From IMG/VR virus record IMGVR_UViG_3300042914_003164, positions 45,691-109,690 of that record: DNA of 64,000 nucleotides. One strand, given 5' to 3'. The stretch is from a virus. A model generated the notes under the pieces. It was not told the DNA's origin, made no database searches, and saw only the letters and a program-made list of their open reading frames with translations. Shown here one piece after another: positions 36,616-44,363 of the stretch; the first letter of the stretch is position 1; the number at the start of each line of letters is the position of its first letter. A program made the position numbers and the translations under genes.

Positions 36616-36927
36616 CTACCACTCCGGCTCTGGCATGTCGTCATCGTCGCTGGCTGGCAACTCCAGCATCTCCTCCAGTCTTTCGATCTGGACCGCTTGG
36701 AAGTCGATTGGCGGCATAGGCATCCTCCTGAGGTTGCGCTTGCTGTTCGTTGATTGTTCGATGCCGTTCACGTCGCAGTACCGCTCGTACCAGTCCCTTA
36801 CCATGCTTGGGGTCACGAAACCCTGAAGCAGGTTGGCAACCGATGGCACGTCCTCCCCCTTTTCAAAGAGCAGCTTTGCGGTGATCCGCAGAATCCGGTT
36901 CAGGCTGGTTGCGCCTTTTGTGCTCAT
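36616..36927 (-). CDS. Leftward protein with acidic tail
   Basis: 103 residues from the ATG at 36925-36927 (an in-frame start at 36972 would add 15). Helical N-terminal half (LNRILRITAKLLFEKGEDVPSV) followed by a possible helix-turn-helix (FVTPSMVRDWYERY) and a C-terminus of Asp/Glu/Pro. Divergent from the Rad52 gene 70 bases away, so it may be a small regulator. Not recognised. Confidence 0.55.
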   Translation of the reverse strand: MSTKGATSLNRILRITAKLLFEKGEDVPSVANLLQGFVTPSMVRDWYERYCDVNGIEQSTNSKRNLRRMPMPPIDFQAVQIERLEEMLELPASDDDDMPEPEW

Positions 36928-36978
36928 GGGTGGCTTTGCACTCGTAAATATGGTAGGATCAGAGGCGTACATCAGTTT

Positions 36979-36991
36979 GGGGTGCGACCCC
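36979..36991. promoter_or_regulatory. Short palindrome before the Rad52 gene
   Basis: GGGGT GCG ACCCC lies 8-20 bases upstream of the GTG start at 36999 and between two divergent genes. It could be an operator half-site pair or an RNA hairpin limiting translation. Confidence 0.4.
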
Positions 36992-36998
36992 GCGATTC

Positions 36999-37772
36999 GT
37001 GAACATCAACGCTTTTACAGAGAAGCAGATCCAAGAGCTTAACCAGACTCTCTCTGGTGCCGCTGTCAAACAAAGGGAGCAATCTGGTCGCAAGCTTTCC
37101 TACATTGAAGGCTGGTGGGCGATTCGTGAGGCAAATCGCATTTTTGGCTTTGGCGCTTGGGACCAGAAACTGGTTGACATCAAGTGCGTTGCCGAGAAAG
37201 AAAGGAAGATTGGCCGTGACAAAAGGGATGGGTGGGGTGTTTCCTACATCGCAACCGTTTGTGTCGAAGTTGCAGGCGTTATTCGTGAAGGCGTTGGCGC
37301 TGGTCACGGCATTGACGTTGACCTTGGCCTAGCTCACGAGTCTGCTATCAAAGAGGCTGCCACTGATGCAATGAAACGTGCTTTCATGACATTTGGCAAT
37401 CAGTTTGGCCTTGCTTTGTATGATAAGGATCAGCAAAGTGTTGAAGATAAGCCGCTCTCCACGGAAAGCGTTTCTTCTGAGGCTGACAAGGTAAATCAGG
37501 CGTTCATGGACAAGCTCATGAACAAAATGCAAGAATGTGGAATCGACTCAAACGGCATCAGGACCCTTAAGCATATTCTGAGGGTTGAAGATTTCGATCA
37601 AGTCAAGGAGCCCATCCGTGACAAGCTGATCGCAAACCTTACCCCGGCTTATGCTGAAAAGCTGAACCTTGGCCAAAACAGCAAGGGCGATCAGGTGATC
37701 GAGATCATCGCAAAAAAGCTTGAAGAGTCAACCGCGAGCCTCCAACAAGCGGCAGACGACGCTTTCGGTTGA
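36999..37772 (+). CDS. Rad52-family single-strand annealing protein
   Basis: 257 residues, GTG start. Residues about 30-150 show the Rad52/22 layout: SYIEGWWAIREANRIFGFGAWD, a strand pair WGVSYIATVCVEV, REGVGAGHG, then AHESAIKEAATDAMKRAFMTFGNQFGLALYD. Anneals complementary single strands for recombination and repair. The C-terminal 100 residues are a separate helical domain. Followed by a coiled-coil partner and an exonuclease, the usual recombinase-exonuclease pairing. Confidence 0.92.
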   Translation: MNINAFTEKQIQELNQTLSGAAVKQREQSGRKLSYIEGWWAIREANRIFGFGAWDQKLVDIKCVAEKERKIGRDKRDGWGVSYIATVCVEVAGVIREGVGAGHGIDVDLGLAHESAIKEAATDAMKRAFMTFGNQFGLALYDKDQQSVEDKPLSTESVSSEADKVNQAFMDKLMNKMQECGIDSNGIRTLKHILRVEDFDQVKEPIRDKLIANLTPAYAEKLNLGQNSKGDQVIEIIAKKLEESTASLQQAADDAFG

Positions 37773-37798
37773 TCACACAAAAACTTAAACCTTACTCT
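37769..37798 (+). promoter_or_regulatory. Weak promoter candidate
   Basis: TTGATC (37769-37774), 18-base spacer, TACTCT (37793-37798), only eight bases before the GTG at 37807, so the transcript would have almost no leader. Confidence 0.3.
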
Positions 37799-37806
37799 TT
37801 ATTCAA

Positions 37807-38694
37807 GTGACAGAAAACACTTCGGCAATCCAAGCAAAAACCCAAGGCGAAACACAGGCGCTATCGAGGTGGGATGCGCTTGCTGCAGAAATTGCTATCG
37901 CCACCGAAGAGTCTCAGTTAAAAGCGTTTGACTATGAAGATAAATCTGAAAACAAGGAAGCACGTTCTTGGGTCTTTTCGTTGCGCAAACTTAAAACGAA
38001 AGTTGAGCAAGCCAGGAAAGACGCAAAAGCGGTTCACCTTGAAAGGGGTAGGCGAGTTGATGATGCAGCAAAGCTGTTGCAGTCTGCAGTTCAGTCCTTG
38101 ATTGAGCCTCATGAAAACGAGATCAAGGCAATTGAGGCACGAGAGCAGGCAAGGATTGACGCTCACAAGGCTGTGCTTGATCGCATTGCTTCACTTTCCG
38201 ATGGAGTGACTACTGCTGACGAAGCTCAGGCGAGACTCATTGAACTTAGCGCAATTGATATTGAAGGCTTAGAAGAGTTCTCCAAGGCTGGAGCAAATCG
38301 ACGGCTTGAGACGGCCGAAATGCTCAAGTCAATATGGAATCGCCTTGTCATTGAGGAGGCTGAGCGTGCAGAGCTGGAGGCACTCCGAGCCGAAAAAGCC
38401 AAGCTTGAGAAGGAGCTTGAGCGTCAGCAAATCAGGGAAGAGGTTCTTGCTGAGCATGGTGTATCGCCTGCTGGGCAAGCTCCGGTTGTTCAGGCATCAA
38501 GAAAGCCTGTAAGCACGGAAGGGGGGCAGCGAAAGAGCCCGAAAGACCTACTTGTAGGGGCGCTTATCATTAAAATGTCTGGCAAAACGGTTAGCGAGAT
38601 CGCGCATCTTATCGCATCTGATCGGCTTCACCCAGCAGTCAGCGTAGACCTGTCAAAAGTAAAACCCGCCGAAAACGATGAGGTTGACTGGTAG
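37807..38694 (+). CDS. Coiled-coil recombination-cassette protein
   Basis: 295 residues, GTG start. Mostly helical: RSWVFSLRKLKTKVEQARKDAKAV, then a long coiled coil (residues about 95-220) rich in Glu and Lys, and a C-terminal domain from about 230. It resembles DUF1351-like phage proteins that lie between an annealing protein and an exonuclease. Likely a structural or targeting partner of the recombinase. Confidence 0.65.
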   Translation: MTENTSAIQAKTQGETQALSRWDALAAEIAIATEESQLKAFDYEDKSENKEARSWVFSLRKLKTKVEQARKDAKAVHLERGRRVDDAAKLLQSAVQSLIEPHENEIKAIEAREQARIDAHKAVLDRIASLSDGVTTADEAQARLIELSAIDIEGLEEFSKAGANRRLETAEMLKSIWNRLVIEEAERAELEALRAEKAKLEKELERQQIREEVLAEHGVSPAGQAPVVQASRKPVSTEGGQRKSPKDLLVGALIIKMSGKTVSEIAHLIASDRLHPAVSVDLSKVKPAENDEVDW

Positions 38695-38698
38695 CTAA

Positions 38699-39466
38699 AT
38701 GCCTGACGACCGCGAATTTTACGAAAGAGATGGCATTGAGTATGCAAGGGTTTCCACAATCCTTGGCAAGACAATGCCACTTTTCCACCCTGCTAAGCAC
38801 AAAGCTCTTTGTGACTGGGCCGAGCGTGAGCCGGATTCAGCGGAAATTCTCGCAAGAGGGCAAAGGCGTGGAACATTGATTCATGCCCAAATTGAGCACT
38901 ACTTGCTGGATGGTCGAATTGAATCCGGCAGAGAGCAGCCTTCGCTGGAGGAGCTTGTCTATCACAATGTTCCTGGTTACATGCACTATGTAACACCACT
39001 GCTTGAGAAGATAAAGGAAGAGAATGGACCTTGCTCCTTGTGGCCTGGGCTGCAAAAAAGTAGTCTCATGCTTGAGCAGGAGCTTTACTGTGGGCATGGA
39101 TTTGCCGGAAAACCAGACAAAAGATGCTGGTTTGAAGGTAAGTACACCACCTGGGACTGGAAATCAGCAAGATCCATCCTTGAGAAGGGCGTAAAAAAGA
39201 AACCTCGCCCTATATCGAGATATTCCGAGGCTAAAGTCCAAATCGGAACTTATTCACTTGGCCATAATGTGGAGCTTTACAAGAAGACTGGAGACTACCC
39301 GCCAATCGAGCAAGGCGCAATCTGCATCCTGTATGATTGGCGAGAGCCCCATCTGCACTTGATGTCAATCAAAGAGCTTAAAGACTCTGCAAATGAGTTT
39401 ATTGAGCGATTCAATGTTTACCAAGAGCTTGAGGGCTCAATCTTTCCACGTCCGCTAAACCGATGA
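38699..39466 (+). CDS. PD-(D/E)XK exonuclease
   Basis: 255 residues, RecB/Cas4-like nuclease fold. RGTLIHAQIEHYLLDG (H62, E66), GFAGKPDKR with D140, TTWDWKSARS with D153 and K155, and SEAKVQIGTYSLG supply the metal and catalytic motifs in order. It would resect double-strand ends to expose single strands for the Rad52-like protein. Overlaps the next SSB-like gene by ATGA. Confidence 0.88.
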   Translation: MPDDREFYERDGIEYARVSTILGKTMPLFHPAKHKALCDWAEREPDSAEILARGQRRGTLIHAQIEHYLLDGRIESGREQPSLEELVYHNVPGYMHYVTPLLEKIKEENGPCSLWPGLQKSSLMLEQELYCGHGFAGKPDKRCWFEGKYTTWDWKSARSILEKGVKKKPRPISRYSEAKVQIGTYSLGHNVELYKKTGDYPPIEQGAICILYDWREPHLHLMSIKELKDSANEFIERFNVYQELEGSIFPRPLNR

Positions 39467-39864
39467 TTACAGTATGCGCCGATGGCTACGTCACAAAAGA
39501 GCCAAAGCTTGAGGAAGGTGACTATGGCAAGTTCATAGAACTCACCATTCGGGTTGCTACACCTGGGAGAGAGGTTCACTACATAAGTGGCAGGTTCTAC
39601 GGTCGTAAAATACGCCCAGTTGAAGAATTTATACATGGTGGTGACTATATTACCATGTCAGGTGCTATTACAAATATGTATCCCAGGGAAAAGGAGGGAG
39701 GCGAGAAATACATACAAATCTATCTTAAGGATTGCTTTTACACACTGCCTCCCAAAATTGTTGGTGAGGCCGCCTTCCGTCGATCCCTCCCCGCCAGTCA
39801 AGAATCCTCACCATCCGAGCTTGACGATTTCGGCCTTGAGGAGGATAATGAACCAGAGTTCTAA
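39463..39864 (+). CDS. SSB-like OB-fold protein 1
   Basis: 133 residues. OB-fold strand order (ITVCADGYVTKEPKLEEGDYGKFI ... VHYISGRFYG ... GDYITMSGAITN) and an acidic C-terminal tail ending DDFGLEEDNEPEF, like the protein-docking tail of SSB. More diverged than the next gene. It may coat single strands during recombination while the neighbour serves replication; this split is an inference. Confidence 0.75.
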   Translation: MITVCADGYVTKEPKLEEGDYGKFIELTIRVATPGREVHYISGRFYGRKIRPVEEFIHGGDYITMSGAITNMYPREKEGGEKYIQIYLKDCFYTLPPKIVGEAAFRRSLPASQESSPSELDDFGLEEDNEPEF

Positions 39865-39888
39865 CCTCAACCAACCCCTTCACAACAA

Positions 39889-40308
39889 ATGACATCTTTC
39901 AACAGCTGCACCTTTACAGGCCACGTAGGCAGGGATCCCGAGGCCAGGTATTTTGAGACAGGCTCTTCCGTTGCGGAATTCACAATTGCCATCTCATACC
40001 CCAAGCGCAAGAACGGAGAGGAGAAGCAGGCCCTCTGGCTGAGCGTCAAGGTCTGGGGCAAACAAGTTGAAACGGTTACTAACTACGTCAAAAAAGGCAC
40101 TCAGATCATTGTTCAGGGAGAGCTTGAGCAGGAGACTTGGGAGAAAGATGGAGTGCAAAAGAGCAAGTTTGTGCTGAATTGTCGTAATTTCCAGCTTCTT
40201 AGCCAGCCCTCAGCCGGGGGTGGCAAGTCTGGCGGTTCTAAGTCCTCCGGCACGGCAAAGAGTAAGCCCCCTCAGCCGCCGGTCAATGAGGATGACATTC
40301 CGTTCTAA
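39889..40308 (+). CDS. ssb: Single-stranded DNA-binding protein
   Basis: 139 residues. Canonical SSB: FTGHVGRDPEARYFETGSSVAEFTIAI, LWLSVKVWGKQVE, YVKKGTQIIVQGELEQETW, a Gly/Ser/Lys-rich linker and the NEDDIPF C-terminal tail that recruits partners. Last gene of the replication and recombination block; the hairpin at 40325 follows. Confidence 0.95.
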   Translation: MTSFNSCTFTGHVGRDPEARYFETGSSVAEFTIAISYPKRKNGEEKQALWLSVKVWGKQVETVTNYVKKGTQIIVQGELEQETWEKDGVQKSKFVLNCRNFQLLSQPSAGGGKSGGSKSSGTAKSKPPQPPVNEDDIPF

Positions 40309-40324
40309 ATGTGTTAGGCTTGCA

Positions 40325-40375
40325 GGGATCCACGGCTAAAGCCTTGGCTTGCTATCGCCACGCCTTGTGGATCCC
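40325..40375 (+). terminator. Large hairpin after ssb
   Basis: Perfect 9-bp arms GGGATCCAC (40325-40333) and GTGGATCCC (40367-40375) enclose 33 bases that hold a smaller GGCT-AA-AGCC hairpin. No T-run follows, so transcription stop, RNA processing or a cruciform are all possible. Confidence 0.5.
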
Positions 40376-40412
40376 GTAATACCCCTGAACCCAAAAGGGA
40401 AGCAATTATCTT

Positions 40413-40661
40413 ATGGCTGTCACTATCAAACCCTGTAGGCACTTGGATCACGATTCAAGTCGCTACCCAAGTTGCGAGCTTCTGGATTGCGCTCCGCACT
40501 TTCCAGATGTTAAATACTGGAGTCGCAAAGACCCAGACGGAAATCCTCAAAAAGTTCAATTTTGTAAAAGGATCGGTCGCGTTCCCGGTATTTTTCAGTG
40601 CTACCAGCAGGGCGAGATGCACTGCTACTGCCCCTCCGGCGAGCAGGAGGAGTGCCAGTGA
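40413..40661 (+). CDS. Cysteine-rich small protein
   Basis: 82 residues with eight Cys in CxxL/CxxY-type spacing (CRHL, CELLDC, FCKR, QCYQ, CYC, and one at the end), likely a zinc-binding fold. First gene of the accessory region. Its stop overlaps a GTG that begins a 12-codon MTDQHRA-like remnant. Function unknown. Confidence 0.65.
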   Translation: MAVTIKPCRHLDHDSSRYPSCELLDCAPHFPDVKYWSRKDPDGNPQKVQFCKRIGRVPGIFQCYQQGEMHCYCPSGEQEECQ

Positions 40662-40692
40662 CCGACCAGCACCGCGCCCGCCGTTTCACGCC

Positions 40693-41010
40693 ATGACTTC
40701 TTCACTAGATCCGACAACGCAGCTGATCAAGCTTGTTTCGGTTGTTGCTGTTACTGCTTTTGTTGGCGCATTCACCATCCCCATTGGTTGCAACATTTTC
40801 GTTGCTTTGTTGCGCTGCTTTATTCGCCGTCGCCGTAAGCGAGAGGCCATTTGCTTTATCACTAGCGTTTTATTTGCCGTTGGCTCCGTACTGGTGCCCA
40901 TCTTGTTTTGGTATGCAGTCCCCAATCCGCTCTTCCTCGTTTCCGCATCACTTTTCTCTCTTTTGATTGGCTCTTATTTAGCGCAAGGGCTAGATCCTCA
41001 CCGAGTCTAA
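40693..41010 (+). CDS. Small multi-span membrane protein
   Basis: 105 residues from ATG 40693. Three to four hydrophobic segments (LIKLVSVVAVTAFVGAF, CNIFVALLRCF, ICFITSVLFAVGSVLVPILFWY, LFLVSASLFSLLIGSYLA) separated by an RRRRKRE basic loop. No family recognised; may alter the host membrane. Confidence 0.6.
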   Translation: MTSSLDPTTQLIKLVSVVAVTAFVGAFTIPIGCNIFVALLRCFIRRRRKREAICFITSVLFAVGSVLVPILFWYAVPNPLFLVSASLFSLLIGSYLAQGLDPHRV

Positions 41011-41050
41011 TCCCTTTCTCCACTCACAGCCTTCTATTTTTTTTATTGCC

Positions 41051-41245
41051 ATGACCACGATTTTCTGCACCTTTTTGGTGCTGCTGTTATTGCCCGCGCT
41101 GTTCCTGTTGTGGCTGACGGAATCCCGACCAGCAACGCGCCCGCCGCTGGCGCCGCGATGGGCTCACGTACCGCGCCATTGCGGAGCGGTTGGGCTGCTC
41201 ACAGACCACCGCTCGCCGGTTGGTGGCGGCCTGATCACTCGCTAG
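41051..41245 (+). pseudogene. Membrane plus helix-turn-helix small gene, frameshifted
   Basis: The frame from ATG 41051 encodes a transmembrane start (MTTIFCTFLVLLLLPALFLL) up to WLTESR. From about 41130 a different frame carries QQRARRWRRDGLTYRAIAER, then LGCSQTTARRLVAA and a stop at 41232-41234, a homeodomain-like helix-turn-helix with no start of its own. A single indel around 41120-41130 would join them into one protein of about 60 residues. Confidence 0.5.
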
Positions 41246-41257
41246 GGAGACACAGCC

Positions 41258-41884
41258 ATGACAACGCATCAATGGATAACAGATCGCCGGCCAACCGCAA
41301 AAGATGCAGACAAAAATGGCGCAGTAATGATATTGGTGAACGATTCGAGAGGTGATGCCGGTGAACTAACGGCGCCCTGGCAGCAGGTCGGTCTTGGTAC
41401 TTTGTGGCAAAATACTATGCACAACCAAGGCGACCTACAATTCCCGCCCACCGCTCGCTGGTTGATTAAGGGAGGCATTCTTGGCCGGCTGCTCTCATGC
41501 CGCCTGCACCCACGAAACAATGGAGGCACCATGACCGACCAACACCGCGCCACGCCTGAAGATTGGGGTCTCGCAAAAAGCGAAGCCGAAGATGGCTCTC
41601 ATGCCGACTCCTGCCTACTCGAACTCCGCGCCCGCGTCGCAGCGCTAGAGGCAGCTCAGGTCAACACCCCGCCAACCTCGCCAGCACCACTCTCCCAAAC
41701 TTTAGTGGCGAGGATCCATCGACGATGCGGAGGTGGAGAACAGGCTGTTCGAATCGCGATTTGTGAAGTAGCAGATTGGCTGCAGTTTATTTCTAGTTTC
41801 CATGAAAATAAAGACGCACTTTTTCAAGCAGCGTTGTTAATTCGCAAGCAAGCCCGCCTTACGCAATCCGACTCGCAGCCATGA
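41258..41884 (+). CDS. Fusion of a DUF551-like start and an MTDQHRA module
   Basis: 208 residues from ATG 41258. Residues 1-60 (HQWITDRRPTAKDADKNGAVMI ... APWQQVGLGTLW) resemble DUF551-type small phage domains. At residue 92 an internal ATG (41531), preceded by a good GGAGG, begins MTDQHRATPEDW, the first residues of a module repeated in this region, with LELRARVAALEAAQ following. Either one fused protein or two products from two starts. Function unknown. Confidence 0.6.
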   Translation: MTTHQWITDRRPTAKDADKNGAVMILVNDSRGDAGELTAPWQQVGLGTLWQNTMHNQGDLQFPPTARWLIKGGILGRLLSCRLHPRNNGGTMTDQHRATPEDWGLAKSEAEDGSHADSCLLELRARVAALEAAQVNTPPTSPAPLSQTLVARIHRRCGGGEQAVRIAICEVADWLQFISSFHENKDALFQAALLIRKQARLTQSDSQP

Positions 41885-42510
41885 CCGACCAACACCGCGC
41901 CGCGCCTGAGCAGTGGGACTATGTGGATGTGTGGGGAGTGGTCCACGACTGTGCACCCAGTTCCTGCATCCTCGAACTCCGCGACCGCATCGAAGCCCTA
42001 GAAGCCGCCCAGCTGGAGCAGGCCGAGAGCCACAGGTTCTGCACTGATGCCATCGTTCGGCGGGTGGAGGCGCTGGAGGCATTTGATCACCACCCACTGC
42101 TTGCTGCCGTTCGGGCACAGTCCAAGGCCGTCGCTCATTTCGGCAATCGCCTGGAGGCGCTGGAGGCCGCCCAGCGCTACCAATTTCGTAGCGCCACGGA
42201 AAAGGTGCCCACGACCCGTCTCTACAGCTACAGCGTCGGCCCGGCCAAGCCTCTGGATGAGTTGGGCCAGGGGCACACATTGGCAAGCCCTGAGCCCGCC
42301 AGCGCCGAGGCCCAGTCTGGGAGGCTGGTGGAGAGGGTGACGGCCCGGATTGAGTTCGGCATCAATGCCGAACTGGACCCGGAAGGCATCGCCCGCGCCG
42401 CAATCCGTGAGGTGACGGCGGCGGCAAAAGAGCGAATCGCTCCTTTCAATCCGTGGCTGAGATGGAACGACGTTGCTCAGTGGCTTGAACAGGAGGCCGA
42501 CCGTGGCTGA
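41881..42510 (+). CDS. MTDQHRA-family protein
   Basis: 209 residues, ATGA-coupled to the previous copy. Module order: MTDQHRAAPEQWDY, a Cys-containing linker, LELRDRIEALEAAQ coiled coil, a Ser/Ala-rich variable stretch, a helical AAIREVTAAAKE segment and a C-terminal WNDVAQWLEQEADRG. Proteins beginning like this are, from memory, common in picocyanobacteria and their phages. Function unknown; coiled coils suggest oligomers. Confidence 0.65.
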   Translation: MTDQHRAAPEQWDYVDVWGVVHDCAPSSCILELRDRIEALEAAQLEQAESHRFCTDAIVRRVEALEAFDHHPLLAAVRAQSKAVAHFGNRLEALEAAQRYQFRSATEKVPTTRLYSYSVGPAKPLDELGQGHTLASPEPASAEAQSGRLVERVTARIEFGINAELDPEGIARAAIREVTAAAKERIAPFNPWLRWNDVAQWLEQEADRG

Positions 42511-42580
42511 CCAATTTCCTGGCCCCCACAAAAATGGTCCTCACCCCAGCGGCCGGATTCTTAAAACAGAGAGCAAAGTT

Positions 42581-43219
42581 ATGAGTAAAAAGAAAAACCT
42601 AGCTGGTCTGTTTTTTGGTAAGATTGAGATAATCAAAGAAGCGGACCCATGCTTTGTAGGAACAAAAAGAGATCGCCGCACTCGCTGGCTGTGTCGTTGC
42701 GTATGCGGCAAGGAGTGGCTTGTCCGCACATCAAATCTTACTGCGGGCAACATTGTTAGTTGTGGGTGCATAAGTCGAACAAAGCATGGTCTGCACAAGT
42801 CCCCAGAGTATTCTGCATGGCGCGACATGATCAAGCGTTGTACAAACCCCAACTGCAAAGTGTTCAAGCATTACGGCGGCAGAGGTATAAGCGTTTGCGA
42901 CTCTTGGCAGAAATTTGAGAATTTTTATCGCGATATGGGATCGCGACCATCAGGCAGTCACACGCTTGACAGGATTGATAACGAAAAAGGCTATGAGCCA
43001 TGTAATTGCCGCTGGGCAACGATGTTAGTCCAATCAAGAAACACTAGGCGTTGCGTTCGCATTCTGTACGCGGGGCGCGAAATGGCACTTTCGGAAGCGA
43101 TTTCCATGTCTGGCCTCAAAGAATCAACGGTTAGGGGGCGCATAAGTTCTGGCTGGCCCGAAGATTCGTGGTTTTTACCCTGCGGATCAAAACGCCCTCT
43201 TTTACCTTCGGAACAGTGA
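42581..43219 (+). CDS. HNH homing-type endonuclease
   Basis: 212 residues from ATG 42581; an alternative GTG at 42503 would add 26 residues that resemble a truncated neighbour rather than the nuclease. CXC-type zinc pairs (CRCVCGK, SCGCIS) precede the HNH core: KHGLHKSPEYSAWRDMIKRC, YGGRGISVCDSWQKFENFY, SGSHTLDRIDNEKGYEPCNC and RWAT. A C-terminal helix-turn-helix (MALSEAISMSGLKESTVRGR) is a nuclease-associated DNA-binding repeat. A free-standing mobile gene sitting between two modules that are fused elsewhere. Confidence 0.9.
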   Translation: MSKKKNLAGLFFGKIEIIKEADPCFVGTKRDRRTRWLCRCVCGKEWLVRTSNLTAGNIVSCGCISRTKHGLHKSPEYSAWRDMIKRCTNPNCKVFKHYGGRGISVCDSWQKFENFYRDMGSRPSGSHTLDRIDNEKGYEPCNCRWATMLVQSRNTRRCVRILYAGREMALSEAISMSGLKESTVRGRISSGWPEDSWFLPCGSKRPLLPSEQ

Positions 43220-43464
43220 CTGAACATTCATTATCCCCCGCGGCTCAGGCGGTGCTGGATGCGGTGCTGGATGAAACAGCGCCTTTATCTGAGCAACACC
43301 AAACGCGAGCAGATGCCGCCGCCGCCCTCCGCGCTGCTGTGGATCAAAGAAAGCTCGGACCCGACGAATGGGAAGGCTCGCAACCCGATGACTACGAACG
43401 AGGTTGGAACGCTGCACTCCGCAGCATTACCGCCCTCGCCACCGAACTGGATCCCATTCAATGA
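43216..43464 (+). CDS. AVLDA-family small protein
   Basis: 82 residues from GTG 43216, overlapping the HNH stop as GTGA. Starts MTEHSLSPAAQAVLDAVLDE and continues as a helix with Ala/Arg-rich heptads. The same opening recurs as the second half of the gene at 55962. Overlaps the next gene by ATGA. Function unknown. Confidence 0.6.
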   Translation: MTEHSLSPAAQAVLDAVLDETAPLSEQHQTRADAAAALRAAVDQRKLGPDEWEGSQPDDYERGWNAALRSITALATELDPIQ

Positions 43465-43706
43465 TCACACCCCTATTCACCGCCCTAGCCCGTAACGCCA
43501 CCGCCAGGGCTCACCTTGTTGGCGCCGAAGTTGCCGCTTTAGAACGGCTCGAAATGCAGCACCTTTCTGATATGGATTACAAAGCTGCGGCTAATGCTTA
43601 CATTCAAAAGCGGGATACGCGCACATGGTACTGGCGCGAGCTGGCTACCGCCGCCCACCTACTGGGCAGCCCATGGTGTGATGCTGAGCGCTTGGGGGGT
43701 CGGTGA
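43461..43706 (+). CDS. ARAHL-family small protein, copy 1
   Basis: 81 residues. FTALARNATARAHLVGAEVA ... YWRELATAAHLLGSPWCDAERLG is shared, with changes, by the gene at 46436, so the two are paralogs. Helical, no membrane span. Coupled by ATGA and TGATG to its neighbours. Confidence 0.6.
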   Translation: MITPLFTALARNATARAHLVGAEVAALERLEMQHLSDMDYKAAANAYIQKRDTRTWYWRELATAAHLLGSPWCDAERLGGR

Positions 43707-43924
43707 TGCCGCGCCAGCCCTCGCAAGAGCGCGGCTGCGACGGCAAGGCCAATCTAGGCCGCCGCTACCAGGCCAACGCCAACCGGCTGGCTCTGCGTCA
43801 TGGCAAGTGCTACGGCGTCTACCGCTGCCCGCATTGTGGAGGCACACACCTGACCACCAAGCTCGACAACGCCGAGCAGTACCAACCGCTCCTGTACGTC
43901 ACCCCATGCCCCGCTTCTACCTAA
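43706..43924 (+). CDS. Zinc-ribbon-like small protein
   Basis: 72 residues from ATG 43706 (TGATG). Basic N-terminus and a CPHCGGTHL motif next to an upstream Cys give a likely zinc ribbon. The style is that of small phage transcription-associated proteins; the role is unknown. Confidence 0.6.
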   Translation: MPRQPSQERGCDGKANLGRRYQANANRLALRHGKCYGVYRCPHCGGTHLTTKLDNAEQYQPLLYVTPCPAST

Positions 43925-44028
43925 TTCACACCACCGCGGCCCTTGCCTGTGTTGCAGTGCTTGCCGCCTTTGGGTATGATCGTGATGCTGTTCAGTTCAT
44001 TTTATCCACTCATCTCGCGCTAACATGA
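43906..44028 (+). CDS. Tiny membrane peptide
   Basis: 40 residues from ATG 43906, overlapping its neighbours (ATGA at 44025). One hydrophobic span (LIHTTAALACVAVLAAFGY). Weak but coupled on both sides, which argues for translation. Confidence 0.4.
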   Translation: MPRFYLIHTTAALACVAVLAAFGYDRDAVQFILSTHLALT

Positions 44029-44330
44029 GCTGCGTTTCCAACGTCATACTGCTGACCTTTATTGAAGACCCAGGAATCAAAGATGTACAGTTGTGGCTGT
44101 CAGGTGCTGGTGCGTTTCCTTTGAACCAGATTGACGGGTTTGCAGGCGGAACAAAAGCCGTGGAGCACGAGATTTGGGCGGGAGCTTACAACTGGCTTGA
44201 TGTTCCCGAGTTTGTTAAAGCTGTAAAAAGCGCAAACTGGGCGTTTCCGTCCGATGTGCAGCTTTTGATCAAGGAAGAGGGCGGCGAGTTGTTTTCATTG
44301 CGTGCTGGCACCATGCCAGTGGTTTGCTAA
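44025..44330 (+). CDS. Hypothetical protein
   Basis: 101 residues, ATGA-coupled. Mixed alpha/beta, with an ILLTFIEDPG opening and acidic C-terminus. Not recognised. Followed by a 33-base A/C-rich leader without a clear Shine-Dalgarno. Confidence 0.5.
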   Translation: MSCVSNVILLTFIEDPGIKDVQLWLSGAGAFPLNQIDGFAGGTKAVEHEIWAGAYNWLDVPEFVKAVKSANWAFPSDVQLLIKEEGGELFSLRAGTMPVVC

Positions 44331-44363
44331 ACCCCTCATTCTATCCACTCACTCAAACCCACC

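Noticed and set aside
42473-42580. Upstream extension of the HNH gene
   Set aside because: The extra residues are not nuclease-like and the downstream ATG fits the usual start of such enzymes.
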